A DNA stretch of 64,000 nucleotides from Diabrotica undecimpunctata. Taxonomy: Eukaryota > Arthropoda > Insecta > Coleoptera > Chrysomelidae. Below, one piece after another: positions 1-12,120 of this stretch; positions within the stretch are counted from its first letter, which is position 1, and the number at the start of each line of letters is the position of its first letter. Made by a program: the position numbers and the translations under genes. The notes below the pieces were generated by a model. It was not told the DNA's origin. It saw only the letters and a program-made list of their open reading frames with translations, and did no database searches. Location of the stretch: the NCBI RefSeq assembly GCF_040954645.1, contig NC_092806.1:73286141-73350140 (forward strand). Direction: 5' to 3'.

Positions 1-147
1 GCGTCACAAGATGGGGTCATCACAGGTAGCTTCATAGAATAGAGGTTCTTGATATCAATTCACTACTCATCGATCAATTCGTTTCTAGTTATTATATATT
101 TACTTTAAAAAGGAGGTTTACATTAAAAACTGCATGAAAAATAATTA

Positions 148-172
148 CCGTAGAATGGGGATACATTGATCA
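148..172 (+). repeat. left terminal inverted repeat of the pogo-like element
   Basis: CCGTAGAATGGGGATACATTGATCA follows TA. It pairs with the right end at 3557-3580, and shorter versions recur inside the element, as expected for transposase binding sites. Confidence 0.88.
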
Positions 173-582
173 TTTTTAAATTTTAATGTTAAACAAAACT
201 TTTATCTAAGAGTTAAAATCGACTAAAAAAATCAGTAATAATCGGGTTTCATTTATCAAGACACACAATAAATATTAACACTAAATGTTTGATATTTTTC
301 AAGAAAAAAAATTAAAGGACCTGATCAAAGATATACTGTAGATGGGGATATTTTGATCACACATGTAATTTTAATTTAATATGAAAGTATCCCCAATGTT
401 ATTCACTTTGAAAACATATTTTGATAAATCTTATTTTATTATGACTTTTTAGGGTAAAAAAAAATTATGAAACTTACAGAAAATAATGTATTTGATGATA
501 ATGAAATGAAACTGCACTTCAACAACTTAAGAACTACGAATTTTACAGAAAAATAAGGTATGTTAAAGTGTTTCAAATTAAA

Positions 583-2424
583 CTAAACTTCAACTACTTT
601 AATGTCTTTTTTAAAAATGCATTTGGTGCTTCCATCTAAACACTCTATAGATGCGGGATTTGGTAAAAATTCAACTATGCCCTCCTTACTAATTTGGGAT
701 ATGTCGGCATCAATCATCTTAAATTCTGTCTTGCTGGGTTTTATGGATTTATAGCCTATGACTATTACTTCCGGCTCGACCTCCAAATTTTTACAGACAT
801 AGATATAAGTTTTTTTTCCTCTCTGAGATAAGAATTTTGCTAAAATATATCTACCTGCTTGAACCTTATCTACTTCAGACTGCACTTCGTAGTTTTCTTC
901 ATTTTCTAACAAGTCTGATTCATTTTCGGACTCGGATTCATCTGACATCTGTGATATGTGGCTTTCTTTATCTGAACTATCTTCTGATTGCTGCTCAATT
1001 ATTGCTGTTGACACACTAGCTCCGGGAGCTACATCTAGTTTCTTTTTTCTTGTTTTTGGTCTCTCTGGTCCTCCAAATCTTTGCTCCTTTAGAAGTGCAG
1101 TTAATGCATTTTCAACAGCGTCCGTGGGATCTTGTGGAGCGTCATCTGTTGGCAATTTCTTATAAACTTCACCCGGGCAAAACGGATAAATACCAGTAAA
1201 ACGAAAGGAGCTAATTAAGTTTCGCTTTACTGCTGACGCAATTTTATCCGTTTGTTGGGATGGACCACCTTTCGAAACTCGAGGAGTGACTTCGTCAAGA
1301 GTTTTTAATGTTTTCCTTAAAAGAGATGAAAACATATCTTTTGGAACTGTACTTAATCGCAAATTTTGTAATTTCCAATCCGTTAACGTCGTCCTCCAAG
1401 CCTGTTTCATTGGCCTGAAAAAGCCCACGTCCAGTGGTTGGCACAAATGGGTAGAATTTGGAACTAAGCATATGAAGTCAATTTCATGTTCAGCACACAT
1501 CTTAAGAACTTCAACATCCATGTGTGACGACAAATTATCTCCTATCAAAGCTTTTCTTCCTTCTAAACGTCGTGCATGGGGTAAAAAGCAAGTTGTGAAC
1601 CAGTCTCTAAAAGTTACGCCACCTATCCATCCACTTTGAGTACGATTATACCTCGTCCCTTGGTTGCAGCATGGTTTATCGCAGCAAGGTAAACCACGCG
1701 GTCCATTTTCCTTCCACGTATCATACAGGTGAATGCTTTTATAAATGACGTAGGGAGGGAGAAGAGTTCCGTCTGCAGCAGCACATACCATAATAGTGGT
1801 ACAACTTTTGGAGTGATTCATCACTTTTTCGGGGTACTTAATGCCTCTTTTGTATATGCAACGTTTTCTCCCTGGATCGTCTGACAAATTAGATTCGTCA
1901 TAGTTGAAAATGTTGGAACTGGGCAAATCTTTAATTACTGGCTCCAAGTTATAAAACTCTTCTAGTGTAACTCTTGAAACAGCAGCTCTAGCACGTTTAA
2001 TATTTGTTGCTAGTCGTTGCCCAAACGAATCCTTATGCCTATTAAGTAGGCTGTATGCCCAGTCAATACCAGGCAGATTATTTTGAAATATAGCCACGTT
2101 TTTTCCTTGTTGATCCAAATACCATTTTGCCATCATTCGTAGGTCCTGAATAGATCAAGGAAAGCCCCAGTCAGCACATTTAGCGGCTGCTTTTAAAATT
2201 GCTACCTCCTCTCCTTTGGTGAAAATAGTAGGACGTCCGGGGGTGCCAATATGTTTTCCTTTATATCTGTTATACAGGGTACCAAAGGGAATTTTATATT
2301 GTCTTGATGCTTCTCTAATAGATAGTGTACCTTCAACTACCCGTTCGATGGCTCTTTCTAAATTTGCTGGAGGGTAATCAGCGTAACTTCTGCTGCCCAG
2401 TAATCTTTTATGCTTACGGGGCAT
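583..2424 (-). pseudogene. pogo/Tigger-type DDD transposase with one in-frame stop
   Basis: The first 89 codons (2424 down to 2158) encode a Psq-type helix-turn-helix DNA-binding domain (REASRQYKIPFGTLYNRYKG). A TGA at 2157-2155 interrupts the frame. The same frame then continues, through seven codons and an ATG at 2136, into a 517-residue DDE-1 transposase. Counting from that ATG, the acidic residues are D80 in NYDES, D200 in IGDNLSSH and D236 in QPLDVGFF, which gives a DD35D spacing. A cysteine cluster (CCDKPCC, about 151) and an SGW motif precede the second D, and an acidic, serine-rich stretch and a C-terminal domain follow. Known for the family: it cuts and pastes its own element into TA sites in the nucleus. 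The lesion is a single stop, so either the copy is young or the TGA is read through; the first is much more likely. Confidence 0.9.
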
Positions 2425-2507
2425 TTTCCTGCAAGAAAGAATACGTTTAAATAATATTTATTTGATTAATATTTTCATCTGTTCGAAAAAACGATTATAC
2501 GGATCGT

Positions 2508-2568
2508 CTGGGGTAACATTGATCACACGATCAATGTTGCCCATTGTATTGATCAATGTTTCCCCCAG
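2508..2568. promoter_or_regulatory. foldback of TIR-like motifs just upstream of the transposase start
   Basis: CTGGGGTAACATTGATCA at 2508-2525 is opposed by its near reverse complement at 2550-2568, with another ATCAATGTTGCCC between them. The arms resemble the element's terminal repeat (GGGGATACATTGATCA). The block lies 84 bp upstream of the transposase ATG at 2424. Inference: transposase binding or autoregulation at its own promoter. Alternatively it is the scar of an internal copy of the termini. Confidence 0.6.
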
Positions 2569-3277
2569 TAATTTCACGCCGTACTCTTAATCACTCCCAT
2601 AACCTGCTTACGTTATTTTCAGTGAGATACATGATCAAAGTACTTCTAATCACTACATGAAAGAATACGTTGTATAAACAATATTCGCTCCGTGCGTGAC
2701 CATGGTAGGGGTACCTTGAAACGATGCCAGCGTGCGTAGCGGCGAAATATGACACAATTGGAGTCTTTATACGCATAAATTTTATCAAAAATGTGTGCAA
2801 ATACATATTGCGTATTTAATTGTGCTAATAATAGCAAAAATAGCAAGTGTAGTTTTTTTGGGTTTCCAAAGATTACATATAAATTAGAGAAAAGAAAAAG
2901 ATGGACCCGTGCGATTAATATGAAAAAGTAAATATCACATAACATCATTTTTATGCAATTAAAATAGGAAATATTTAAATAATTTACCTTAAATTTTATA
3001 AGGCTTCAAGCTAACTGCAGAGTGCCTGATGACTTTAGCTTTTATATCATAACTTTTACTATTACTGTTTTTAATTATATGCTCTTTCACGTGAAAAACT
3101 TGATTTGCCAGTACTAGATTTTTAACTTTTCTTTTCCGTTTGGGCTTAAAAAGATATATTATGATGAATTTTGAGAAACTCAGTTTTTAATACTACATTT
3201 ATTTTGAACATAAACTGAAAAAATATAGTTAAAAAGTTAATTATTAATAATTGTCAATTTCGCCTGTATTTAACAAT

Positions 3278-3311
3278 GTCAAACATATGTCATTAATGTC
3301 ATATGTTTAAC
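3278..3311. repeat. 34-bp near-perfect palindrome
   Basis: GTCAAACATATG at 3278-3289 is matched by CATATGTTTAAC at 3300-3311 with one mismatch, and the centre CATTAATG is itself palindromic. It lies in the non-coding right part of the pogo-like element. Role unknown. Confidence 0.7.
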
Positions 3312-3556
3312 CTGAAAATTGGTAGACTCCAAAACTGTCAGATGAAGGCGGTAGGTGTCGCGTCAGTTACGCACAGAGCGAATACTTACCGTGATATGTA
3401 CGAAGTTTTTCACGTAACAAAATTGTCATAGTCATAAATACTAAATCACAGTAACATTGCTGCCGACTAGGCAAAATTCGGTTATCGGCAGTGGCTAAGC
3501 GCACACGCCTGAGGCATATAATTAATTTTTAAAGTTTTGATCAAAATACCCCCCGA

Positions 3557-3580
3557 GTTCAAAGTATCCCCAATCTACGG
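3557..3580 (-). repeat. right terminal inverted repeat of the pogo-like element
   Basis: Read on the minus strand it starts CCGTAGATTGGGGATACTTT, matching the left TIR except at one of the first 17 positions. TA follows at 3581-3582. Confidence 0.88.
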
Positions 3581-3582
3581 TA

Positions 3583-4395
3583 ACAAAATATACACATTAA
3601 ATGAGAAGTGAAAAATTAAAAAAATATCTGTCAATAATAGATTCGATTCGTAACGATTGTCAAAATTTATTAAAAGTCATAAATTCATCCGATTAATAAC
3701 AATTGAATCATCTGTTTAAATTTTTATAATAATTCTCGTTCTAAAATAATTTCATATAAATACAATTATTTAGTTTATATAATAATTAAATTTACTATCA
3801 AATGATATTTATTTATATTTTATTATTAACATTTGGTCTGAATTTGACCAGTTTGTCATAAGTAAACAACGTATGCTTCGTTAATACGTTAACAGCTGGC
3901 GTTAGGACCAAACATAATCATTAAATAAATAAATAAATAAACAAAATTTATTTAATTTTAAATAGGTATATTATTTAAACTTTAAAAACACAGAAAACAG
4001 AATGAAGATTCGCGCTAGTCTACAGTACCGCCTAATGTACCACTTTTTTTTTTAAATTCTATTTATTACTAATTTTTCGGTTAATTTTAAGCATTTCTTA
4101 TTTTTATTATTTTGCACTTCTAATCATTCTCATTGTTCTTATCCCTGTGCAGAGTCGGCGTTCCTAATTAAATAAATTTCTGCATACATATGCGGACATT
4201 TTGTATAATTTTCTTCAACATATTATATATTTTTCTAGATGAGATAAGACCTATGGAAAAGAGAATTGGCTTTCTCTCCTATTCCTTGCAGGAACTTGCA
4301 ACTTAGTAATTCTTCATATCGGGTAATTTTATGTTTAACGACATTAAACCTTCTATTACCATCTTCAGCTATGGTTCTTTCTCATTTATGGTGTC
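3583..4395. other. AT-rich stretch without a recognisable gene
   Basis: Contains short AAAT runs near 3920 and T-rich segments. Open frames are short and have no motif that I know. The last part, from about 4266, may be decayed antisense LINE sequence continuing LINE-D, but it is too eroded to claim. Confidence 0.6.
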
Positions 4396-4410
4396 ATATC
4401 CAACCTTGCC

Positions 4411-4532
4411 CTTCTTCTTCTTCTTCTTCTTCTAATGGCGCTACAACCCTTTGTGAGTCTTGGCCTGCTTAACAATGTTCTTCCATTCTGCCCTGTCGGA
4501 TACTTTCCTTCGCCACTGCCTGATGTTCATGG
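4411..4532 (-). mobile_element. very short 5'-truncated RTE-type LINE end with target duplication
   Basis: On the minus strand the piece encodes the last residues of an RTE-type protein, ...AEWKNIVKQAKTHKGL, then a stop and a (GAA)n tail, visible on the plus strand as CTT repeats at 4411-4432. It is bracketed by TATCCAACCTTGCC (4397-4410) and TATCCAACCTTCCC (4533-4546), a 14-bp duplication with one mismatch. This is the signature of target-primed reverse transcription with extreme 5' truncation. The surrounding sequence is older antisense LINE. Confidence 0.75.
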
Positions 4533-4559
4533 TATCCAACCTTCCCGTATTATATTTAT

Positions 4560-5346
4560 TTTTCATCTTATCCTTTTTGCCACGCCTCTCATTCATCCAA
4601 GCATTTTAATATCCGCCACATACCTGGGTTCTTTCGTGTTTTTTTAACAGCTCAACATTCAGTGCCGTACATTATAGCTGATCTTATGATAATTATAGAA
4701 TTTGCCTTTTAGTATTCGTGGAATATTCCTGTGACTCAAAATATCACTTGCCTTGATCCAATTCTTCCTTTCTGCTACTGCATGCATTTATATATAATTC
4801 TCATTACTGTGTTATAACAAGCTCTATTACTTTTCAGATTTATTTTATAATCAAAAATTATTATCTTATTTGCAGCAGTTACTCAAACTTTAAATAAACA
4901 TTTTGTATACTAAGTATTGTCTTACTAAGCTTTAAACTTCTTCTTCAAGCCCTTTTCTTCATTGCTCCAGTTTTTGGTCTAATTCCCTTTTATTATTTTC
5001 TACAAATAACACCTTAACAGCATATACTAAACAACAAAGACTGTCACTTTGAAATTTCCTGTTATCTGATCCAACACTAATGAGAATTAACATTTACTAA
5101 TCTTAAAACCCTAATTTAATACTGCTTTTATATGAAATTTATCAGTATCTTCACAAATTTCCCGTTAACTCCTTTTTTATTGAGCGGCTTTCCCAGAACC
5201 TCTCGAGGTCCTCTACCATACGCTTTCTCATGAAAAATGAGTACCATACGAGCTTTTGTTCTTTTACTCCTATATTTTTTCATCAGCTGTCTTCTATAAG
5301 AAAATTGCATTTGTTGTTCATCTGCCTTGCATAAATCCAAACTCAT
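4560..5346 (-). pseudogene. LINE-D (RTE-like) reverse transcriptase remnant
   Basis: On the minus strand 5346-5128 encodes a block like KAYGRGPREVLGKPLNKKGV, matching the RT segment EKAYDRVPREVLWxALxKKGV common to RTE-like LINEs. It is followed by an eroded xKLEQWRKGLEEE segment near 4930-4980 and by KMLGWMRGVAK near 4575-4620, which corresponds to the conserved MLRWMxGVT block of the C-terminal region. The order and spacing fit one decayed copy. Frames are broken throughout and no product is possible. A second copy of this family is at 48.9-49.66 kb. Confidence 0.65.
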
Positions 5347-5364
5347 ATTCGGATAGTTCGGTCT

Positions 5365-7135
5365 CTTTGTATACTTCTATGTGTCATCTCTGTTTAGGTT
5401 GGCGACCATTACAGCAAATTCGTTTCTACCCTGGGTTATGTGTGTTAGGTTATTTCCGTTGGTTTTCGTCCAATCAATATTTCTCAGCCACGATTTCTTC
5501 TTTCGACCTATACCTCTTCTTCCAACTATCTTTCCCTCAATCGGTAAATCGTTTTTCTGGCCTTAATAGTTCAGACTAGTTGTCACTGGATATTCATTTT
5601 CCATAAGACTTTTGCGTTAGAGCCACATTTAAAATACTTGCAGCTTTTTTAAATCTTCCTGATTCATCTACCACGTTTCACATCCATATAGCAAGCAGTA
5701 AGGACCAAACGTAGCACTTTAGTGTCCGAAACTTCGGGCCAACTTTGGGTGGCATAGAATTTTTTTATATTATCAAAACAAGTCCTGGTGATTTCAATGC
5801 GTTCTCTAATTTCTTTTGAGTAGTCCAGCTAAATGTTTATTTATCTTCTTAGATATAGGTAGCTGTGAACGTTTTGAATGTTAGTATTGTCGATAACTAT
5901 TTTCGCACTTTTTTGCATGCAGGTTTCACATTCAAAAACTAGGGTTTTGAGGAGTCTATCTCTAGTCCCATCCTGGCACTCGATTCCGAGAGAATATTCA
6001 TTAGTTGCTGTAGATGTTTTTCCGATTCAGTTTCGATCAGGATATTGATCACAATTCTGTTGATTTTCGCACCCTCAGGCCTTTCTTTCAAAGATTCCTT
6101 AATAATATGTTCCGCATAGACGTTAAATAGAAGCGGAGTTAGGTTAAATTTCCTCGTTTTAGGCTGACATAATTGCTGTGCCATTTGCAGTACGAACACA
6201 CTTATTATGATTCCAGTATACCTATATTGCATATAATAAATTTATCCCATCCATCGAGCCCGATCTCTTGTAGGATTTGAATCATTTTGTCGTGCTTTAT
6301 ACGGTCGAATGACTTCCGTTAATCATTCAAATATGTTTCCGCCAACAGCGTAAACCTCAAAATTGCTTCCTAGTGCCTGTTCTCTTTCGAAAACCATATT
6401 GGGATCGGCTTAAAAATGCGTCGCATTTATTATCAAGTATGTTGTGAATGATCCGCATAAATATTTTTGCAGCGTGACTCATTAGGCTTATCATTCTATA
6501 GTCCTTACATTTTCTTGCCTTATTTCGTTTGGCTATGTATGTTTTATGTAGAAGTTAGCCAGCCCTGTAAGAGCATTCCTTTTTCATATATGTCATTGAA
6601 GAAGTACGTTAATTTCTTAGCGGATGCTTCGCTGCACTTTGTCTCTTTTATAGCTCATACAATTCCTGGTGTCAATACGAGACTTGGATGTCATCTATTC
6701 TATTATCTGCAAATAATTCTAGGAGTCCAAATTTGATTTGGTTTTTAGGGTCTATTATCATTTCTTTATTTTTGTCTTCCATTAGATTTATTCCATTCTA
6801 GTATTATTATTCGTCTTCCACTATAGATACTTTTTGGGGCTTCTAGAGACCTGCAACTTTTTAAATTTTTTTATGTAGTTCTCAGTTTTCTACCCGTAAG
6901 TGTTTCTTTATTTCTTTGTTGAGGCTTAGATATATGACTGGCGCTTGTTGTTTTTTTTTTCTTAGCCTCTTTCTTCCATTAATTTCAAGATATTCTGTAA
7001 TTCAGGGCTCTCTTTTTATGGAATTTTGCCTCACTATTTTTGCTTCTTCTGCTTCTATAAACGTTTCTTTGAGACTTGTCGATCTCTTTTTATTTCTCTT
7101 GTGGCTTCATCTTCTCTTCTCTAATAATATTATCC
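5365..7135 (-). pseudogene. decayed LINE-C copy, antisense
   Basis: Reading the minus strand from 7135 downwards, the EN-RT linker (ISxNxWKKEAKKK, broken) appears first. An RT core follows near 6230-5940 (FNVYAEHIIKESLKERPEGAKIN, then ESEKHLQQLMNILSESSARMGLEID). The copy ends with the C-terminal tail near 5560-5365 ending in VANLN. Reading frames are interrupted by many stops and shifts. The copy ends at 7135, where the RTE insertion at 7148-8636 begins with a target duplication. Any continuation beyond 8648 is not convincing. Family parallels are at 37.3-39.6 kb and 44.2-45.7 kb. Confidence 0.7.
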
Positions 7136-7147
7136 ATAATTTGTATT
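7136..7147. repeat. target-site duplication, left copy
   Basis: ATAATTTGTATT, identical to 8637-8648, immediately precedes the 5' end of the RTE-type insertion. Confidence 0.85.
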
Positions 7148-8636
7148 CCCAGAAAAACAATAAAGCCCCGGAAGCTAACGAAATACCAGCAGAATTGTAT
7201 ACGGTAGGTGGCGGCCACCTAGCAAGTCCCATGTACGCGCTAATCAAAGACATATGGCAAGAAGAGAAAATAGCCGACGACTGGAAGAAAAGTATAATAT
7301 GCCCGATCTATAAAAAAGGAGACAAACTCCAGTGCAAAAACTACCGTGCAATTTCTCTACTATGTATAGCATATAGAGTCCTCACGTATATTATAAACCA
7401 GCGGCTCCAACCACTAGCAGAAAATATTATTGGAAAGTATCAGACGGGCTTCCGACAAGGAAGATCGACACTGGATCAAATATTTACAGTCAAACAGATC
7501 TTGAGTAAATCATGGGAACATGGCATTGATGTTCACAACGTGTTTGAAGACTTCAATTAGGCATACGACTCAGTCAAAAGGAACAAACTTTACAATATAT
7601 TGACTTAATTGGCAATACCACACAAGCTAATTAGACTTATTAAAGCCACAATAGATGAAACTCAGGCATGTGTACGAATACAAAACCACCGTACAGACTT
7701 TTTCAAAATTTCGCAGCGACTAAAGTAGGGAGATGGCTGGCCCCTACTTTGTTTAACGTGGCACTGGAGTATGCAGTTCGACAAATGCATACTGGACGAG
7801 GAAACCTAGTGACTAACAGAACGGTTCAACTGGCCCCTTATGAAGATAATATTAATATTATTAGTAGAACATTAACAGGAAACATACACATAGTTAAAAA
7901 CGCAAACAAAAAGGCTAGGTCTGGAAATTAACGCAGAAAAAACAAAAATAATGATACAGACCAGAAGAAATATAGTCCCACAAAACATTGTACATGAAGA
8001 TGACAATGAAACGGTTGGAAAGTTTACATACCTGGGAGTAGAAATATACGCCGACGGATCAGAAAATGGAGAAATACGGAAGAGAATAACGCAGCAAACA
8101 AAGCTTATTTTGCCCTCTCCCATATATTTCGGTCTAACAATGTCCACCGAAATACAAAGATCAGAATCTATAAAACCCTAATTCGACCAATAGCACGGCT
8201 ATGGCAGTGAAGCATGGGTCTGAAAGAAACATCCAAAAGCAAACTCGGCACATTCGAAAGGAAAGTACTGAGGAGAATACTAGGACCTGTGAGGGAAAAC
8301 GGAATCTTCATAAGTCGATACAACAACGAGCTTTATCAACTTTATAAGGAAGCACCACTATCAGACTTCATTAGAATACAAAGATTGCAATTGGCCGGAC
8401 ATGTGATAAGAATAAGAGAGGATAGGCTACCAAAAAAAAAACTGAATGCTAGAATGCAGAGAAAGAGACCTGTTGGAAAGCCAAGAAAGTGCTGGGAAGA
8501 CACAGTAAACAGCGAAGCACAAGGCCTTTTAGGAGTACGTGTATGGAGAAGATCAGCCACAGACAAGCAAGGGTGGAGGCAAAAAATAAAGGAGGCCAAG
8601 GCTCAATTTGGGCTGTAGTGCCGTAGAAGAGGAAGA
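7148..8636 (+). mobile_element. 5'-truncated RTE-type LINE, broken ORF, 12-bp TSD
   Basis: Plus-strand frames give a continuous but broken RT: NNKAPEANEIPAELY, then WKKSIICPIYKKGDK, NYRAISLL, and a fingers motif GKYQTGFRQGRSTLDQIF. EDFN follows with a stop where the family has DFxxAYDSV. The catalytic YADD region near 7840 reads as PYEDN, so the active site is lost. The C-terminal block (8214-8618) includes ERKVLRRILGPVRENG, LAGHVIRI, KRPVGKPRKCWED and ends AQFGL before a stop. A short purine-rich tail precedes the target duplication at 8637. Endonuclease is absent because of 5' truncation. Confidence 0.85.
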
Positions 8637-8648
8637 ATAATTTGTATT
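8637..8648. repeat. target-site duplication, right copy
   Basis: ATAATTTGTATT, an exact 12-base match to 7136-7147. The neighbouring bases differ, so the duplication is exactly 12 bp. Confidence 0.85.
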
Positions 8649-9575
8649 AGGATTTTCTTCCAAGTTCCTACTCATTCATTCGCTACAGTAAAAATACAAT
8701 TTAAAAAAAAATGTAATCAATTTATACAAGCTTTTTAATTAATTTTCCGATACATTATTTTGTTATTTGAGTAACAAACCATTTTATTATTTAAAACTAA
8801 TACTTTACACAATAATTGCAAATCATTACATCAAGTACAAAAATAGTACTTACAACATCAACTAATTTAGATTGTTATAAACAATTAATTTAATTCAACT
8901 TAATCTATTTAGAGTGGTTGTTAAAAATTTCGATAATTTCAACGTAGTTTAGCAAAATAACGTGAATACGTAGAATATTTATGTACAAAAAAATGTATTA
9001 TAAAGTTTTACAAAATTATTTTAAATGCGTGAAGGATTTCGTAAACCGGCACCACCATAAATTTATAAAAAACAAAAATAATTTACATACACAATTACCG
9101 AAAGTTGCAAAAAAACAACACATTTGTTTGATTTTGTCAGTTTTTATTTACGATTCATCCAAGAAACACAAAACTACAGTTAACATCCTATATAAAGAAC
9201 TGGCCCACATTATGTTTTTTATATCGCTCAATATATCTAAACAGTCTCTTCACTTGAGGTTTCTTGGTTAATATGGATCAATAATAATTTGTTTGTTATA
9301 TTATTATTACAGATGGTAAATTAATTAATTCGAATTAATTGGAATTCTATTCAGAAGAAACTTTTTAGACAAGTTAAAAAAATTACTGTTGGTTTTTTTT
9401 TAAATTATGTACAAGCGTGTACAAGTTAATTCTCTATTTAATTACATTTAAATGTTGAGGTATGTCGTCATCGGTTCTATACCACTAATCGCTAAATATA
9501 AGTGTCCAGAAAATACTACATTACAATCTGGCAAGGGTAATATTTCTAATTTAAATTACAGTTATAAAAGAAAAT
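8649..9575. other. AT-rich non-coding stretch
   Basis: No recognisable gene. A 96-codon frame near 8981-9271 is lysine/asparagine-rich and looks random. Short TTAATTAATTCGAATTAATT palindromic runs occur near 9320. Confidence 0.6.
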
Positions 9576-9576
9576 A

Positions 9577-10996
9577 CTACTACTACTACTTGTCGGTTTA
9601 TAACGGTTGTTCCATAGATCTTCTTCTATGGCCCTCTCTCTCAGTTCTTTATTTATTCCTTCGCTCCAACTTTTTCTCGGTCTACCTCGTTTTCTCTTTC
9701 CTTCGGGTTGCCACTTTAGTATTTCTTTTGGCATTCGTTGGTCGTCCATTCTTTAAATGTGTCCGAACCAGATAGGTTGTTTTGTTGTTAGGTCATCTGT
9801 GATTGTTCGTTTGATTCCCATTATTTCTCTAATGCGTTCGTTTTTAATCCTTTCTCTTCTAGATCTTCCTGCGGCTCTTCTCCAAAAATCCATTTCCGTC
9901 GCTTTCAGCGTTGACAGTGTTCTTTCTTTCAGTGGCCATACCTCACAGCTGTATAAAGCGATACTTTTTACTATAGTCTTATATATCCTCTTTTTATTTT
10001 CTTTGCTGATGGATTGGTCCCATAAAATGGTGTTTAACATTGTGATGGCTTTTCTCCCTGACGTATTTCTCTCTCTTATGGTTGTGTCTAATGTTCCATC
10101 TTGTGAAATAGTGATACCTAGGTATTTGTAGTCACAGCAGTGCTTTATCGTAGTGTTATCGTCTAATATGAGATCTTTTTGTTCTGCTCCAATGCACAGG
10201 TATTCGGTTTTCTTTTTATTTACTTCTAGACCCCATATATCATACTCTTCAATTAATTTTCGTCCATATAGTTTAAATCGTCATAATCTTGAGCCATTAT
10301 TACTTGATCGTCTGCAAAGTTAAGCGTATATACCATAGTATTGGTGAGCGGTATCCCCATTGTCCTGCATTTTTGTTTCCATCTTTTTAAAGCACTTTCG
10401 AGGTATATTTTATATAAAGTGGGAGACAAGCAACATCCTTGCTTTAATCCTTTTGATGTTATAAATCCTGTTGTTATTTGTGTCCCTGCTTTTATCTTTG
10501 TTATTGGTTGGTTGTATAGCACTTTGACGGCTTTTATTAATTCTATATTAATATTCGTGCTTTCCATTGATTGCCACAGCTTCTTTAGTGGAACGCTGTC
10601 GTAGGCTTTCCGTAGGTCGACGAACAACATATGAATCTCTTGATTCCTTGCCACCTTTTTTTCTATTATCTGGGTTAAGGAGAAAATGTGGTCAATAGTG
10701 GATCGACCCTTACGAAATCCTGCTTGTTCTTCTGCTTCATAATCTAAGTATTCTCTCTCGATTCGGTTCTTTAACACCTGTTCATATATTTGACTCATAG
10801 ATCCGGTTACAGCTATTCCTCGGTAATTTTCACAATTATTTTTATCACCCTTTTTATGTATAGTGCTGAGGTATGATATCTTCCATTCCGTAGGGATTTC
10901 GCTTGTGTTTATGCATTCTTGAAAAAGTTGTCGAAGACATTCGTATAATTTGTTTCGTTGGCAGTTTCTTTCCCAAGACTCGTTCTTGAGTAACAA
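9577..10996 (-). mobile_element. LINE-E (RTE-like), 5'-truncated, one frameshift
   Basis: The minus strand from 10996 to 10253 encodes RT fingers and palm: IPTEWKISYLSTIHKKGDK, ENYRGIAV, EEQAGFRKGRSTIDHIF, FVDLRKAYDSVP, GLKQGCCLSPTLYKIYLE and the catalytic box FADDQVIMAQD (FADD in place of YADD, usual for this family). A frameshift near 10253 moves the frame. It resumes with WGLEVNKKKTEYLCIG, YKYLGITIS and, at 10040-9753 and 9749-9590, KATEMDFWRRAAGRSRRERI, IWFGHI and KRKRGRPRKSW. The ORF ends near 9595 and is followed by (TAG)n, seen as TACTACTAC at 9579-9591. EN is missing. This is the best-preserved RT in the window apart from the shift. Confidence 0.85.
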
Positions 10997-10999
10997 CCT

Positions 11000-12120
11000 G
11001 ATAAAGGTGAGTGTTTATTTGAATTAATCTGCAATCGAACATTTTATCATCAAATAACGTAATAAGAAGAGGTTTTTCAAAATAATGCCCAGAATATTTT
11101 TTAAAAGTATTTAATAAGAGCTTTAAAATGTTCTAAGATAAAAGTGATTCGGATGGAAAACACCCGAATTATTAAGAAAGCAAAACGATTATCTCATTAA
11201 AACAAGAAATTAAATTAATGACTTTTCCACAAAAAAAATCTTATTCCACCAACAATTAGTTTTATTTATCAACAACGTGTCCTACAATTTTAACTAGTTT
11301 AAAATGACTATATTTGAAAAAAAAAACATTTTTTTCCATTTTTTTTTTCAAAATTGCTCTTAAAATAACAGAGATGTGGAAAATATGCACGAGTACAATA
11401 ATGTAATATTTGTTTTGCTGAAAAAGTTCCATTTTTTTATTTATTTACATAACGAAAAACATAACGAAAAGATGAAAGAGAACAATCAAATTTTGGAACA
11501 AATTTTATAAGTTACTTTTCTGTTTGGAGTACGGAGCTTTTATTATACGTCACAATGAAATTGACTTATTTAAATATAAATAGAAATTTGTAAATAAAAT
11601 AGACAAAAACGATAATGAGAATGAAATTGATTTAAATAATTATTTCGTGGTTATTCAGATGATCTACAAGGTAGTCTAGTAACCAGGGTGGATTGAGTAT
11701 GCACTTTTATGTCCACTCAGCCCTTGGCGCTTTTTATGGTTTTTTGGTACGTAGAATCGACTTTTCGAGGGTACCAGGCTGAAGACTCCTTAAATAATTT
11801 GTTATTAACAATTTAATTGTTTAAATGATTCTATTTCTTTAACTATTAGACATATTTAATTTTGCCAAAATGAAAATTGTTCCTTTTGAAGAAATGAACA
11901 GAATGGCACTTGGTAAACTTTGATCCGATTGTTAAAATCCGAGTTATAAAAAATTTCGTAAAAAACAATAGCAAAATAGGCATTCGATGTGGCTTTTCCG
12001 GATGTAACTCAGGTTTCATATGTGCCAATAACTTTCAGAACCCCCTTATTTTAAAGGTAATTGTTTAAGCTTTACAATACACTTTGGAAAATTAATTATC
12101 TTTATTAATAAAAAAATTAA
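11000..12120. other. AT-rich non-coding stretch
   Basis: No gene recognised. A GC-richer patch at about 11680-11785 (CACTCAGCCCTTGGCGC, then GGTACCAGGCTGAAGAC) stands out in base composition. It may be an end of an unidentified element, but I found no partner. Confidence 0.55.

Larger units (their letters stand above)
146..3582 (-). mobile_element. pogo/Tigger-like DNA transposon with TIRs and TA flanks
   Basis: Seen: the left end begins CCGTAGAATGGGGATAC directly after a TA at 146-147. The right end, read on the minus strand, begins CCGTAGATTGGGGATAC directly after a TA at 3581-3582. The termini are therefore inverted repeats with one mismatch over the first 17 bases, and a TA flanks each side, as expected for the Tc1/mariner/pogo superfamily. 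The inside carries a transposase on the minus strand at 583-2424 and extra TIR-like motifs at about 333-400 and 2508-2568. The element is about 3.4 kb, of which some 1.1 kb between the gene start and the right end is non-coding and may contain later insertions. I infer a once-autonomous, recently inactivated copy. Confidence 0.88.

Noticed and set aside
837..1639. Plus-strand open frames inside the pogo-like gene
   Set aside because: They are antisense shadows of the transposase on the minus strand.
9743..10131. Plus-strand frames opposite LINE-E
   Set aside because: The minus strand has the RT motifs in order; the plus-strand peptides are hydrophobic shadows.
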